From assembly GCF_963662255.1 (NCBI RefSeq), contig NC_085074.1, forward strand, positions 1 through 64,000: 64,000 nucleotides of DNA, given 5' to 3'. This DNA is from Cinclus cinclus. Taxonomy: Eukaryota > Chordata > Aves > Passeriformes > Cinclidae. Position numbers and translations under genes: made by a program. The first letter of the stretch is position 1. Each line of letters starts with the position of its first letter. Below, piece after piece: positions 14,101 through 27,200 of the stretch. Below the pieces are notes generated by a model, which did no database searches, was not told the DNA's origin, and saw only the letters and a list, made by a program, of their open reading frames with translations.

Positions 14101-17100
14101 ATCCCATGCCCTTTTAGGCCACTTGGTGTTACAATGAATCATTTGATTCTTGGCCTCTATGGGGTCATAATATTTCCATGTTTTTATTGTGCACCATGCT
14201 TTCACAATTCATCCCTGGCCCTATTACAACCCCTGGTGTCACAATGGATCATTAGATTGTTAGCCTGCATTGGGTCACAATGGTTCCATGCTTCTCTTGA
14301 CCTCTGTGGTGTCACAATGCATTCCAAGACCTTTTAGGCCACTTGGTCTTACAATGAACCATTTGATTCTTGGCCTTCATGGTGTCATAATGGTTCCTTG
14401 CTTCTATAGGCCCACATCCTGTCAGAGTTCATCCGTGGTCCTATTGCGCCCCCTGGTGTCAAAAGGGATTCTTAGATTGTTAGCCTGCCTTGGGTCACAA
14501 TGGTTCCCGGCTTCTCTTAACCTCTGTGGTGTCACAATGCATTCCAAGCCCTTTTAGGCCACTTGGTCTTACAATGAACCATTTGATTCTTGGCCTCCAT
14601 GGTGTCTTAATGGTTCCTTGCTTCTATAGGTCCCCATGCTGTCAGAGTTCATCCGAGGTCCTTTTGCGCCCCCTGGTGTCAAAAGGGATTCTTAGATTGT
14701 TAGCCTGCATTGGGTCACAATGGTTCCTTGCTTCTCTTAACCTCTGTGGTGTCACAATGCATTGCATGCCATTTTAGGCCACTTGATGTCACAATGAATC
14801 ATTTGATTCTTGGCCTCCATGGTGTCATAATGGTTCCTTGTTTCTATTGGGCCCCATGCTGTCACAATTCATCCCTGGCCCTTTTACGCCCCCTGGCGTC
14901 AAATGGGATCCTGGGATTATTAGCCTCCATTGGGTCACAATGGATCCTTGCTTCTCTTAACCCCTGTGGTGTCACAATGCATCCCATGCCCTTTTAGGCC
15001 ACTTGATGTCACAATGAATCATTTGATTCTTGGCCTCCATGGTGACATAATAGATCCTTGCTTCTATTGGTCCCCGTGCTGTAACAATCCATCCCTGGCC
15101 CTTTTTATACCCCCTGGTACCACAAGGGATCATTAGATTGTTAGCCTGCATTGGGTCACAATGGTTCCTTGCTTCTCTTAACCTCTGTGGTGTCACAATG
15201 CATCCCATGCCCTTTTAGGCCACTTGGTGTTACAATGAATCATTTGATTCTTGGCCTCTATGGGGTCATAATATTTCCATGTTTTTATTGTGCCCCATGC
15301 TTTCACAATTCATCCCTGGCCCTATTACAACCCCTGGTGTCACAATGGATCATTAGATTGTTAGCCTGCATTGGGTCACAATGGTTCCATGCTTCTCTTG
15401 ACCTCTGTGGTGTCACAATGCATTCCAAGACCTTTTAGGCCACTTGGTCTTACAATGAACCATTTGATTCTTGGCCTTCATGGTGTCATAATGTTTCCTT
15501 GCATCTATAGGTCCCCATCCTGTCAGAGTTCATCCGTGGTCCTTTTGCGCCCCCTGGTGTCAAAAGGGATTCTTAGATTGTTAGCCTGCATTGGGTCACA
15601 ATGGTTCCTTGCTTCTCTTAACCTCTGTGGTGTCACAATGCATTCCAAGCCCTTTTAGGCCACTTGGTCTTACAATGAACCATTTGATTCTTGGCCTCCA
15701 TGGTGTCATAATGGTTCCTTGCTTCTATAGGTCCCCATGCTGTCAGAGTTCATCCGTGGTCCTTTTGCGCCCCCGGGTGTCAAAAGGGATTCTAAGATTG
15801 TTAGCCTGCCTTGGGTCACAATGGTTCCTTGCTTCTCTTAACCCCTGTGGTGTCACAATGCATCCCATGCCCTTTTAGGCCACTTGATGTCACAATGGCT
15901 CATGTGATTCTTGGCCTCCATGGTGGCATAATAGATCCTTGCTTCTATTGCTCCCCATGCTGTAACAATCCATCCCTGGCCATTTTAGGCCCCCTGGTGT
16001 CACAAGGGATCATTAGATTCTTAGCCTGCATTGGGTCACAATGGTTCCTTGCTTCTCTTAGCCCCTGTGGTGTCACAATGCATCCCATGCCCTTTTAGGC
16101 CACTTGGTGTTACAATGAATCATTTGAGTCTTGGCCTCTATGGTGTCATAATATTTCCATGTTTTATTGTGCCCCATGCTTTCACAATTCATCCCTGGCC
16201 CTATTACAACCCCTAGTGTCACAATGGATCATTAGATTGTTAGCCTGCATTGGGTCACAATGGTTCCTTGCTTCTCTTAACCTCTGTGGTGTCACAATGC
16301 ATCCCATGCCCTTTTAGGCCACTTGATGTCACAATGAATCATTTCATTTTTGGCCTCCATGGTGGCATAATTGTACCAGGTTTTAATTGGGCCCCATGCT
16401 TTCACAATTCATCCCTGGCCCTTTTAGGCCCATTGGTGTCACAAGGGACCATTAGATTGTTAGCCTCCATTGGGTAAAAATGGTTCCTTGCTTCTCTTAA
16501 CCTCTGTGGTGTCACAATGCATTCCATGCCTTTTTAGGCCACTTGATGCCACAATGAATCATTTGATTCTTGGCCTCCATGTTGTCATAATGCTTCCTTG
16601 TTTCTATAGGTCCCCATGCTGTCAGAGTTCATCCGTGGTCCTTTTGCGCCCCATGGTGTCAAATGGGATCCTGGCATTATTAGCCTCCATTGGGTCAAAA
16701 TGGATCCTTGCTTCTCTTAACCCCTGTGGTGTCACAATGCATCCCATGCCCTTTTAGGCCACTTGATGTCACAATGAATCATTTGATTCTTGGCCTCCAT
16801 GGTGACATAATAGATCCTTGCTTCTATTGGTCCCCGTGCTATAACAATTCATCCCTGGCCCTTTTTATACCCCCTGGTGCCACAAGGGATCATTAGATTG
16901 TTAGCCTGCATTGGGTCACAATGGTTCCTTGATTCTCTTAACCCCTGTGGTGTCACAATGCATCCCATGCCCTTTTAGGCCACTTGGTGTTACAATGAAT
17001 CATTTGATTCTTGGCCTCCATGGTGTCATAATATTTCCATGTTTTTATTGTGCCCCATGCTTTCACAATTCATCCCTGGCCCTATTACAACCCCTTGTGT

Positions 17101-18011
17101 CACAATGGATCATTAGATTGTTAGCCTGCATTGGGTCACAATGGTTCCTTGCTTGTCTTAACCTCTGTGGTGTCACAATGCATTCCATGCCATTTTAGGC
17201 CACTTGATGTCACAATCAACCATTTGATTCTTGGCCTACATGGTGTCATAATGGTTCCTTGCTTCTATAGGTCCCCACGCTGTCAGAGTTCATCCGTGGT
17301 CCTTTTGCGCCCCCTGGTGTCAAAAGGGATTCATAGATTGTTAGCCTGCATTGGGTCACAATGGTTCCTTGCTTCTCTTAACCCCTGTGGTGTCACAATG
17401 CATCCCATGCCCTTTTAGGCCACTTGGTGTTACAATGAATCATTTGATTCTTGGCCTCTATGGGGTCATAATATTTCCATGTTTTTATTGTGCCCCATAC
17501 TTTCACAATTCATCCCTGGCCCTATTACAACCCCTGGTGTCACAATGGATCATTAGATTGTTAGCCTGCATTGGGTCACAATGGTTCCTTGCTTCTCTTA
17601 ACCTCTGTGGTGTCACAATGCATTCCATGCCATTTTAGGCCACTTGATGTCACAATCAACCATTTGATTCTTGGCCTTCATGGTGTCATAATGGTTCCTT
17701 GCTTCTATAGGTCCCCACGCTGTCACAGTTCATCCGTGGTCCTTTTGCGCCCCCTGGTGTCAAAAGGGATTCATAGATTGTTAGCCTGCATTGGGTCACA
17801 ATGGATCCCTGCTTCTCTTAACCCCTGCGGTGTCACAATGCATCCCATGCCCTTTTAGGCCACTTGATGTCACAATGAATCATTTGATTATTGGCCTCCA
17901 TGGTGGCATAATAGATCCTTGCTTCTATTGGTCCCCGTGCTATAACTATTCATCCCTGGCCCTTTTTATACCCCCTGGTGCCAAAAGGGATCATTAGATT
18001 GTTAGCCTGCC
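11188..18011. repeat. first copy of a ~6.8-kb higher-order satellite block
   Basis: This stretch of about 31 units is followed directly by a second copy. Rare variants mark the match: the private string ACACGCGCTCATT (near 12,481 and 19,306), the variant beginning TGTTTCCTTGC with TTTGATACTTCGCC downstream (12,521 and 19,345, offset 6,824), and a unit with ATGGCTCATGTG (15,896 and about 21,620, offset 5,724). The changing offset shows that whole units were gained or lost between copies. Confidence 0.8.
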
Positions 18012-21000
18012 TTGGGTCACAATGGTTCCTTGCTTCTCTTAACCTCTGTGGTGTCACAATGCATCCCATGCCATTTTAGGCCACTTGATGTCACAATGAA
18101 TCATTTGATTCTTGGCCTCCATGGTGACATAATGGTTCCTTGTTTCTATTGGGCCCCATGCTGTCAGAGTTCATCCCTGGCCCTTTTACGCCCCCTGGTG
18201 TCAAATGGGATCCTGGGATTATTACCCTCCATTGGGTCACAATGGATCCTTGCTTCTCTTAACCCCTGTGGTGTCACAATGCATCCCATGCCCTTTTAGG
18301 CCACTTGATGTCACAATGAATCATTTGATTCTTGGCCTCCATGGTGACATAATAGATCCTTGCTTCTATTGGTCCCCGTGCTGTAACAATCCATCCCTGG
18401 CCCTTTTTATACCCCCTGGTACCCCAAGGGATCATTAGATTGTTAGCCTGCATTGGGTCACAATGGTTCCTTGCTTCTCTTAACCCCTGTGGTGTCACAA
18501 TGCATACCAAGCCCTTTTAGGCCACTTGGTCTTACAATGAACAATTTGATTCTTGGCCTCCATGGTGTCATAATGTTTCCTTGTTTTTATTGGGCCCCAT
18601 GCTTTCACAATTAATCCCTGGCCCTTTTACGCCCCCTGGTGTCAAATGGGGTCCTGGGATTATTAGCCTCCATTGGGTCACAATGGTTCCTTGCTTCTCT
18701 TAACCCCTGTGGTGTCACAATGCATCCCATGCCCTTTTAGGCCACTTGGTCTTACAATGAACCATTTGATTCTTGGCCTCCATGGTGTCATAATGGTTCC
18801 TTGCTTCTATAGGTCCCCATGCTGTCAGAGTTCATCCGTGGTCCTTTTGCGCCCCCTGGTGTCAAAAGGGATTCTTAGATTGTTAGCCTGCCTTGGGTAA
18901 CAATGGTTCCTTGCTTCTCTTAACCTCTGTGGTGTCACAATGCATTCCATGCCATTTTAGGCCACTTGATGTCACAATGAATCATTTGATTCTTGGCCTC
19001 CATGGTGTCATAATGGTTCCTTGTTTCTATTGGGCCCCATGCTGTCACAATTCATCCCTGGCCCTTTTACGCCCCCTGGTGTCAAATGGGATCCTGGGAT
19101 TATTAGCCTGCCTTGGGTCACAATGGTTCCTTGCTTCTCTTAACCCCTGTGGTGTCACAATGCATCCCATGCCCTTTTAGGCCACTTGATGTCACAATGA
19201 ATCATTTGATTCTTGGCCTCCATGGTGACATAATAGATCCTTGCTTCTATTGGTCCCCGAGCGGTAACAATTCATCCCTGGCCCTATTTATACCCCCTGG
19301 TGCCACACGCGCTCATTAGATTGTTAGCCTGCATTGGGTCACAATGTTTCCTTGCTTCTCTTAATCTCTGTGGTGTCACAATGCATTCCAAGACCTTTTT
19401 GGCCACTTGGTCTTAAAATGAACCATTTGATACTTCGCCTTCATGGTGTCATAATGGTTCCTTGCTTCTATAGGTCCCCATGGTGTCACAGTTAATCCGT
19501 GGTCCTTTTGCGCCCCCTGGTGTCAAAAGGGATTCTTAGATTGTTAGCCTGCCTTGGGTCACAATGGTTCCTTGCTTCTCTTAACCTCTGTGGTGTCACA
19601 ATGCATTCCAAGCCCTTTTAGGCCACTTAGTCTTACAATGAACCATTTGATACTTGGCCATCATGGTGTCATAATGGTTCCTTGCTTCTATAGGTCCCCA
19701 TGGTGTCAGAGTTCATCCGTGGTCCTTTTGCGCCCCCTGGTGTCAAAAGGGATTCTTAGATTGGTAGCCTGCCTTGGGTCACAATGGTTCCTTGCTTCTC
19801 TTAACCCATGTGGTGTCACAATGCATCCCATGCCCTTTTAGGCCACTTGATGTCACAATGAATCATTTGATTCTGGGCCTCCATGGTGACATAATAGATC
19901 CTTGCTTCTATTGGTCCCCGTGCTGTAACAATCCATCCCTGGCCATTTTAGGCCCCCTGGTGTCACAAGGGATCATTAGATTGTTAGCCTGCATTGGGTC
20001 ACAATGGTTCCTTGCTTCTCTTTGCCCCTGTGGTGTCACAATTCATTCCAAGACCTTTTAGGCCACTTGGTGTTACAATGAACAATTTGATTCTTGGCCT
20101 TCAGGGTGTCATAATGATTCCTTGCTTCTGTAGGTCCCCATGCTGTCACAGTTCATCCGTGGTCCTTTTGCGCCCCCTGGTGTCAAAAGGGATTCTTAGA
20201 TTGTTAGCCTGCCTTGGGTCACAATGGTTCCTTGCTTCTCTTAACCTCTGTGGTGTCACAATGCATCCCATGCCCTTTTAGGCCACTTGGTGTTACAATG
20301 AATCATTTGATTCTTGGCCTCTATGGGGTCATAATATTTCCATGTTTTTATTGTGCCCCATGCTTTCACAATTCATCCCTGGCCCTATTACAACCCCTGG
20401 TGTCAAAAGGGATTCTTAGATTGTTAGCCTGCCTTGGGTCACAATGGTTCCTTGCTTCTCTTAACCCCTGTGGTGTCACAATGCATCCCATGCCCTTTTA
20501 GGCCACTTGATGTCACAATGAATCATTTCATTTTTGGCCTCCATGGTGGCATAATTGTACCAGGATTTAATTGTGCCCCATGCTTTCACAATTCATCCCT
20601 GGCCCTTTTAGGCCCATTGGTGTCACAAGGGACCATTAGATTGTTAGCCTGCATTGGGTAACAATGGTTCCTTGCTTCTCTTAACCTCTGTGGTGTCACA
20701 ATTCATTCCAAGCCCTTTTAGGCCACTTGGTCTTACAATGAACGATTTGATTCTTGGCCTCCATGGTGTCATAATGGTTCCTTGCTTCTATAGGTCCCCA
20801 TGCTGTCAGAGTTCATCCGTGGTCCTTTTGCGCCCCCTGGTGTCAAAAGGGATTCTTAGATTGTTAGCCTGCCTTGGGTCACAATGGTTCCTTGCTTCTC
20901 TTAACCTCTGTGGTGTCACAATGCGTTCCATGCCATTTTAGGCCACTTGATGTCACAATGAATCATTTGATTCTTGGCCTCCATGGTGTCATAATGGTTC

Positions 21001-24000
21001 CTTGTTTCTATTGGGCCCCATGCTGTCACAATTCATCCCTGGCCCTTTTACGCCCCCTGGTGTCAAATGGGATCCTGGGATTATTAGCCTCCATTGGGTC
21101 ACAATGGATCCTTGCTTCTCTTAACCCCTGTGGTGTCACAATGCATCCCATGCCCTTTTAGGCCACTTGATGTCACAATGAATCATTTGATTCTTGGCCT
21201 CCATGGTGACATAATAGATCCTTGCTTCTATTGGTCCCCGTGCTGTAACAATCCATCCCTGGCCCTTTTTATACCCCCTGGTACCACAAGGGATCATTAG
21301 ATTGTTAGCCTGCATTGGGTCACAATGGTTCCCGGCTTCTCTTAACCTCTGTGGTGTCACAATGCATTCCAAGCCCTTTTAGGCCACTTGGTCTTACAAT
21401 GAACCATTTGATTCTTGGCCTCCATGGTGTCATAATGGTTCCTTGCTTCTATAGGTCCCCATGCTGTCAGAGTTCATCCGTGGTCCTTTTGCGCCCCCGG
21501 GTGTCAAAAGGGATTCTTAGATTGGTAGCCTGCATTGGGTCACAATGGTTCCTTGCTTCTCTTAACCCCTGTGGTGTCACAATGCATCCCATGCCCTTTT
21601 AGGCCACGTGATGTCACAATGGCTCATGTGATTCTTGGCCTCCATGGTGGCATAATAGATCCTTGCTTCTATTGCTCCCAATGCTGTAACAATCCATCCC
21701 TGGCCATTTTAGGCCCCCTGGTGTCACAAGGGATCATTAGATTCTTAGCCTGCATTGGGTCACAATGGTTCCTTGCTTCTCTTAGCCCCTGTGGTGTCAC
21801 AATGCATCCCATGCCCTTTTAGGCCACTTGGTGTTACAATGAATCATTTGAGTCTTGGCCTCTATGGTGTCATAATATTTCCATGTTTTATTGTGCCCCA
21901 TGCTTTCACAATTCATCCCTGGCCCTATTACAACCCCTAGTGTCACAATGGATCATTAGATTGTTAGCCTGCATTGGGTCACAATGGTTCCTTGCTTCTC
22001 TTAACCTCTGTGGTGTCACAATGCATCCCATGCCCTTTTAGGCCACTTGATGTCACAATGAATCATTTCATTTTTGGCCTCCATGGTGGCATAATTGTAC
22101 CAGGTTTTAATTGGGCCCCATGCTTTCACAATTCATCCCTGGCCCTTTTAGGCCCATTGGTGTCACAAGGGACCATTAGATTGTTAGCCTCCATTGGGTA
22201 AAAATGGTTCCTTGCTTCTCTTAACCTCTGTGGTGTCACAATGCATTCCATGCCATTTTAGGCCACTTGATGCCACAATGAATCATTTGATTCTTGGCCT
22301 CCATGTTGTCATAATGCTTCCTTGTTTCTATAGGTCCCCATGCTGTCAGAGTTCATCCGTGGTCCTTTTGCGCCCCATGGTGTCAAATGGGATCCTGGCA
22401 TTATTAGCCTCCATTGGGTCAAAATGGATCCTTGCTTCTCTTAACCCCTGTGGTGTCACAATGCATCCCATGCCCTTTTAGGCCACTTGATGTCACAATG
22501 AATCATTTGATTCTTGGCCTCCATGGTGACATAATAGATCCTTGCTTCTATTGGTCCCCGTGCTATAACAATTCATCCCTGGCCCTTTTTATACCCCCTG
22601 GTGCCACAAGGGATCATTAGATTGTTAGCCTGCATTGGGTCACAATGGTTCCTTGATTCTCTTAACCCCTGTGGTGTCACAATGCATCCCATGCCCTTTT
22701 AGGCCACTTGGTGTTACAATGACTCATTTGATTCTTGGCCTCTATGGTGTCATAATATTTCCATGTTTTTATTGTGCCCCATGCTTTCACATTTCATCCC
22801 TGGCCCTATTACAACCCCTGGTGTCAAAAGGGATTCTTAGATTGTTAGCCTGCATTGGGTCACAATGGTTCCTTGCTTCTCTTAACCTCTGTGGTGTCAC
22901 AATGCATCCGATGCCCTTTTAGGCCACTTGATGTCACAATGAATCATTTAATTCTTGGCCTCCATGGTGGCATAATTGTACAAGGTTTTAATTGGGCCCC
23001 ATGCTTTCACAATCCATCCCTGGCCATTTTAGGCCCATTGGTGTCACAAGGGACCATTGGATTGTTAGCCTCCATTGGGTAACAATGGTTCCTTGCTTCT
23101 CTTAACCTCTGTGGTGTCACAATTCATTCCAAGCCCTTTTAGGCCACTTGGTCTTACAATGAACCATTTGATTCTTGGCCTTCATGGTGTCATAATGGTT
23201 CCTTGCTTCGATAGGTCCCCATGCTGTCACAGTTCATCCGTGGTCCTTTTGCGCCCCCTGGTGTCAAAAGGGATTATTAGATTGTTAGCCTGCCTTGGGT
23301 CACAATGGTTCCTTGTTTCTCTTAACCCCTGTGGTGTCACAATGCATCCCATGCCCTTTTAGGCCACTTGGTGTTACAATGAATCATTTGATTCTTGGCC
23401 TCCATGGTGTCATAATATTTCCATGTTTTTATTGTGCCCCATGCTTTCACAATTCATCCCTGGCCCTATTACAACCCCTGGTGTCACAATGGATCATTAG
23501 ATTGTTAGCCTGCATTGGGTCACAATGGTTCCTTGCTTGTCTTAACCTCTGTGGTGTCACAATGCATTCCATGCCATTTTAGGCCACTTGATGTCACAAT
23601 CAACCATTTGATTCTTGGCCTACATGGTGTCATAATGGTTCCTTGCTTCTATAGGTCCCCACGCTGTCAGAGTTCATCCGTGGTCCTTTTGCGCCCCCTG
23701 GTGTCAAAAGGGATTCATAGATTGTTAGCCTGCATTGGGTCACAATGGTTCCTTGCTTCTCTTAACCTCTGTGGTGTCACAATGCATCCCATGCCCTTTT
23801 AGGCCACTTGGTGTTACAATGAATCATTTGATTCTTGGCCTCTATGGGGTCATAATATTTCCATGTTTTTATTGTGCCCCATGCTTTCACAATTCATCCC
23901 TGGCCCTATTACAACCCCTGGTGTCACAATGGATCATTAGATTGTTAGCCTGCATTGGGTCACAATGGTTCCTTGCTTCTCTTAACCTCTGTGGTGTCAC

Positions 24001-24290
24001 AATGCATTCCATGCCATTTTAGGACACTTGATGTCACAATCAACCATTTGATTCTTGGCCTTCATGGTGTCATAATGGTTCCTTGCTTCTATAGGTCCCC
24101 ACGCTGTCACAGTTCATCCGTGGTCCTTTTGCGCCCCCTGGTGTCAAAAGGGATTCATAGATTGTTAGCCTGCATTGGGTCACAATGGATCCCTGCTTCT
24201 CTTAACCCCTGCGGTGTCACAATGCATCCCATGCCCTTTTAGGCCACTTGATGTCACAATGAATCATTTGATTCTTGGCATCCATGGTGG
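18012..24290. repeat. second copy of the ~6.8-kb higher-order satellite block
   Basis: Matches the block at 11,188-18,011 unit by unit. It carries about one extra unit near 19,550, lacks about seven units corresponding to 14,050-15,590, and has about three extra units near 22,855-23,514, so the right boundary near 24,290 is approximate. All indels are close to multiples of 220 bp, as expected from unequal exchange between aligned units. Confidence 0.75.
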
Positions 24291-27200
24291 CATTATAGAT
24301 CCTTGCTTCTATTGGTCCCCGTGCTGTAACAATCCATCCCTGGCCCTTTTACGCCCCCTGGTGTCAAAAGGGATCCTGGGATTATTAGCCTGCATTGGGT
24401 CACAATGGTTCCATGCTTCGCTTGACCTCTGTGGTGTCACAATGCATTCCAAGACCTTTTAGGCCACTTGGTCTTACAATGAACCATTTGATTCTTGGCC
24501 TCCATGGTGTCATAATGGTTCCTTGCTTCTATAGGTCCCCATGCTGTCAGAGTTCATCCGTGGTCCTTTTGCGCCCCCTGGTGTCAAAAGGGATTCTAAG
24601 ACTGTTAGACTGCCTTGGGTCACAATGGTTCCTTGCTTCTCTTAACCCCTGTGGTGTCACAATGCATCCCATGCCCTTTTAGGCCACTTGATGTCACAAT
24701 GAATCATTTGATTCTTGGCCTCCATGGTGGCATAATAGATCCTTGCTTCTATTGGTCCCCATGCTGTCAGAGTTCATCCGTGGTCCTTTTGCGCCCCCTG
24801 GTGTCAAAAGGGATTCTTAGATTGTTAGCCTGCATTGGGTCACAATGGTTCCTTGCTTCTCTTAACCCCTGTGGTGTCACAATGCATCACATGCCCTTTT
24901 AGGCCACTTGGTGTTACAATGAATCATTTGATTCTTGGCCTCTATGGGGTCATAATATTTCCATGTTTTTATTGTGCCCCATGCTTTCACAATTCATCCC
25001 TGGCCCTATTACAACCCCTGGTGTCAAAAGGGATTCTTAGATTGTTAGCCTGCCTTGGGTCACAATGGTTCCTTGCTTCTCTTAACCCCTGTGGTGTAAC
25101 AATGCATCCCATGCCCTTTTAGGCCACTTGATGTCACAATGAATCATTTAATTCTTGGCCTCCATGGTGGCATAATTGTACCAGGTTTTAATTGGGCCCC
25201 ATGCTTTCACAATTCATCCCTGGCCCTTTTAGGCCCATTGGTGTCACAAGGGACCATTAGATTGTTAGCCTCCATTGGGTCACAATGGTTCCTTGCTTCT
25301 CTTAACCTCTGTGGTGTCACAATTCATTCCAAGCCCTTTTAGGCCACTTGGTCTTACAATGAACCATTTGATTCTTGGCCTTCATGGTGTCATAATGGTT
25401 CCTTGCTTCTATAGGTCCCCATGCTGTCAGAGTTCATCCGTGGTCGTTTTGCGCCCCCTGGTGTCAAAAGGGATTCTTAGATTGTCAGCCTGCCTTGGGT
25501 CACAATGGTTCCTTGCTTCTCTTAACCCCTGTGGTGTCACAATGCATCCCATGCCCTTTTAGGCCACTTGGTGTTACAATGAATCATTTGATTCTTGGCC
25601 TCTATGGTGTCATAATATTTCCATGTTTTTATTGTGCCCCATGCTTTCACAATTCATCCCTGGCCCTATTACAACCCCTTGTGTCACAATGGATCATTAG
25701 ATTGTTAGCCTGCATTGGGTCACAATGGATCCTTGCTTCTCTTAATCCCTGTGGTGTCACAATGCATCCCATGCGCTTTTAGGCCACTTGATGTCACAAT
25801 GAATCATTTGATTCTTGGCCTCCATGGTGGCATAATAGATCCTTGCCTCTATTGGGCCCCGTGCTGTAACAATCCATCCCTGGCCATTTTAGGCCCCCTG
25901 GTGTCACAAGGGATCATTAGATTGTTAGCCTGCATTGGGTCACAATGGTTCCTTGCTTCTCTTAACCTCTGTGGTGTCACAATGCACCCCATGCCCTTTT
26001 AGGCCACTTGGTCTTACAATGAACCATTTGATTCTTGGCCCCCATGGTGTCATAATGGTTCCTGGCTTCTATAGGGCCCCATGCTGTCACAGTTCATCCG
26101 TGGTCCTTTTGCGCCCACTGGTGTCAAAAGGGATTCTAAGATTGTTAGCCTGCCTTGGGTCACAATGGTTCCTTGCTTGTCTTAACCCCTGTGGTGTCAC
26201 AATGCATCCCAAGCCCTTTTAGGCCACTTGGTGTTACAATGAATCATTTGATTCTTGGCCTCTATGGTGTCATGATATTTCCATGATTTTATTGTGCCCC
26301 ATGCTTTAACAATTCATCCCTGGCCCTATTACAACCCCTGGTGTCACAATGGATCATTAGATTGTTAGCCTCCATTGGGTCACAATGGTTCCTTGCTTCT
26401 CTTAACCTCTGTGGTGTCACAATGCATTCCAAGCCCTTTTAGGCCACTTGGTCTTACAATGAACCATTTGATTCTTGGCCTCCATGGTGTCATAATGGTT
26501 CATTGGTTCTATAGGTCCCCATGCTGTCAGTGTTCATCCGTGGTCCTTTTGCGATCCCTGTTGTCAAAAGGGATTCTTAGATTGTTAGCCTGCCTTGGGT
26601 CACAATGGTTCCTTGCTTCTCTTAACCCCTGTGGTGTCACAATGCATCCCATGCCCTTTTAGGCCACTTGATGTCACAATGACTCATTTGATTCTTGGCA
26701 TCCATGGTGGCATTATAGATCCTTGCTTCTATTGGTCCCCGTGCTGTCACAATCCATCCCTGGCCCTTTTACGATCCCTGGTGTCAAAAGGGATCCTGGG
26801 ATTATTAGCCTGCATTGGGTCACAATGGTTCCTTGCTTCTCTTAACCCCTGTGGTGTCACATGCATCCCATGCCCTTTTAGGCCACTTGATGTCACAATG
26901 AATCATTTGATTCTTGGCGTCCATGGTGACATAATGTTTCCATGTTTTTATTGTGCCCCATGATTTCACAATTCATCCCTGTCCCTTATACCACACCTTG
27001 TGTGACAAGGGATCATTAGATTGTTAGCCTCCCTTGGATCACAATGGTTCCTTGCTTCTCTTAACCTCTGTGGTGTCACAATGCATCCCATGGCCTTTTA
27101 GGCCACTTGATGTCACAATGAATCATTTGATTCTTGGCCTCCATGGTGTCATAATGGTTCCTTGCTTCTATTGGGCCTCATGCTGTCACAATTCATCCCT

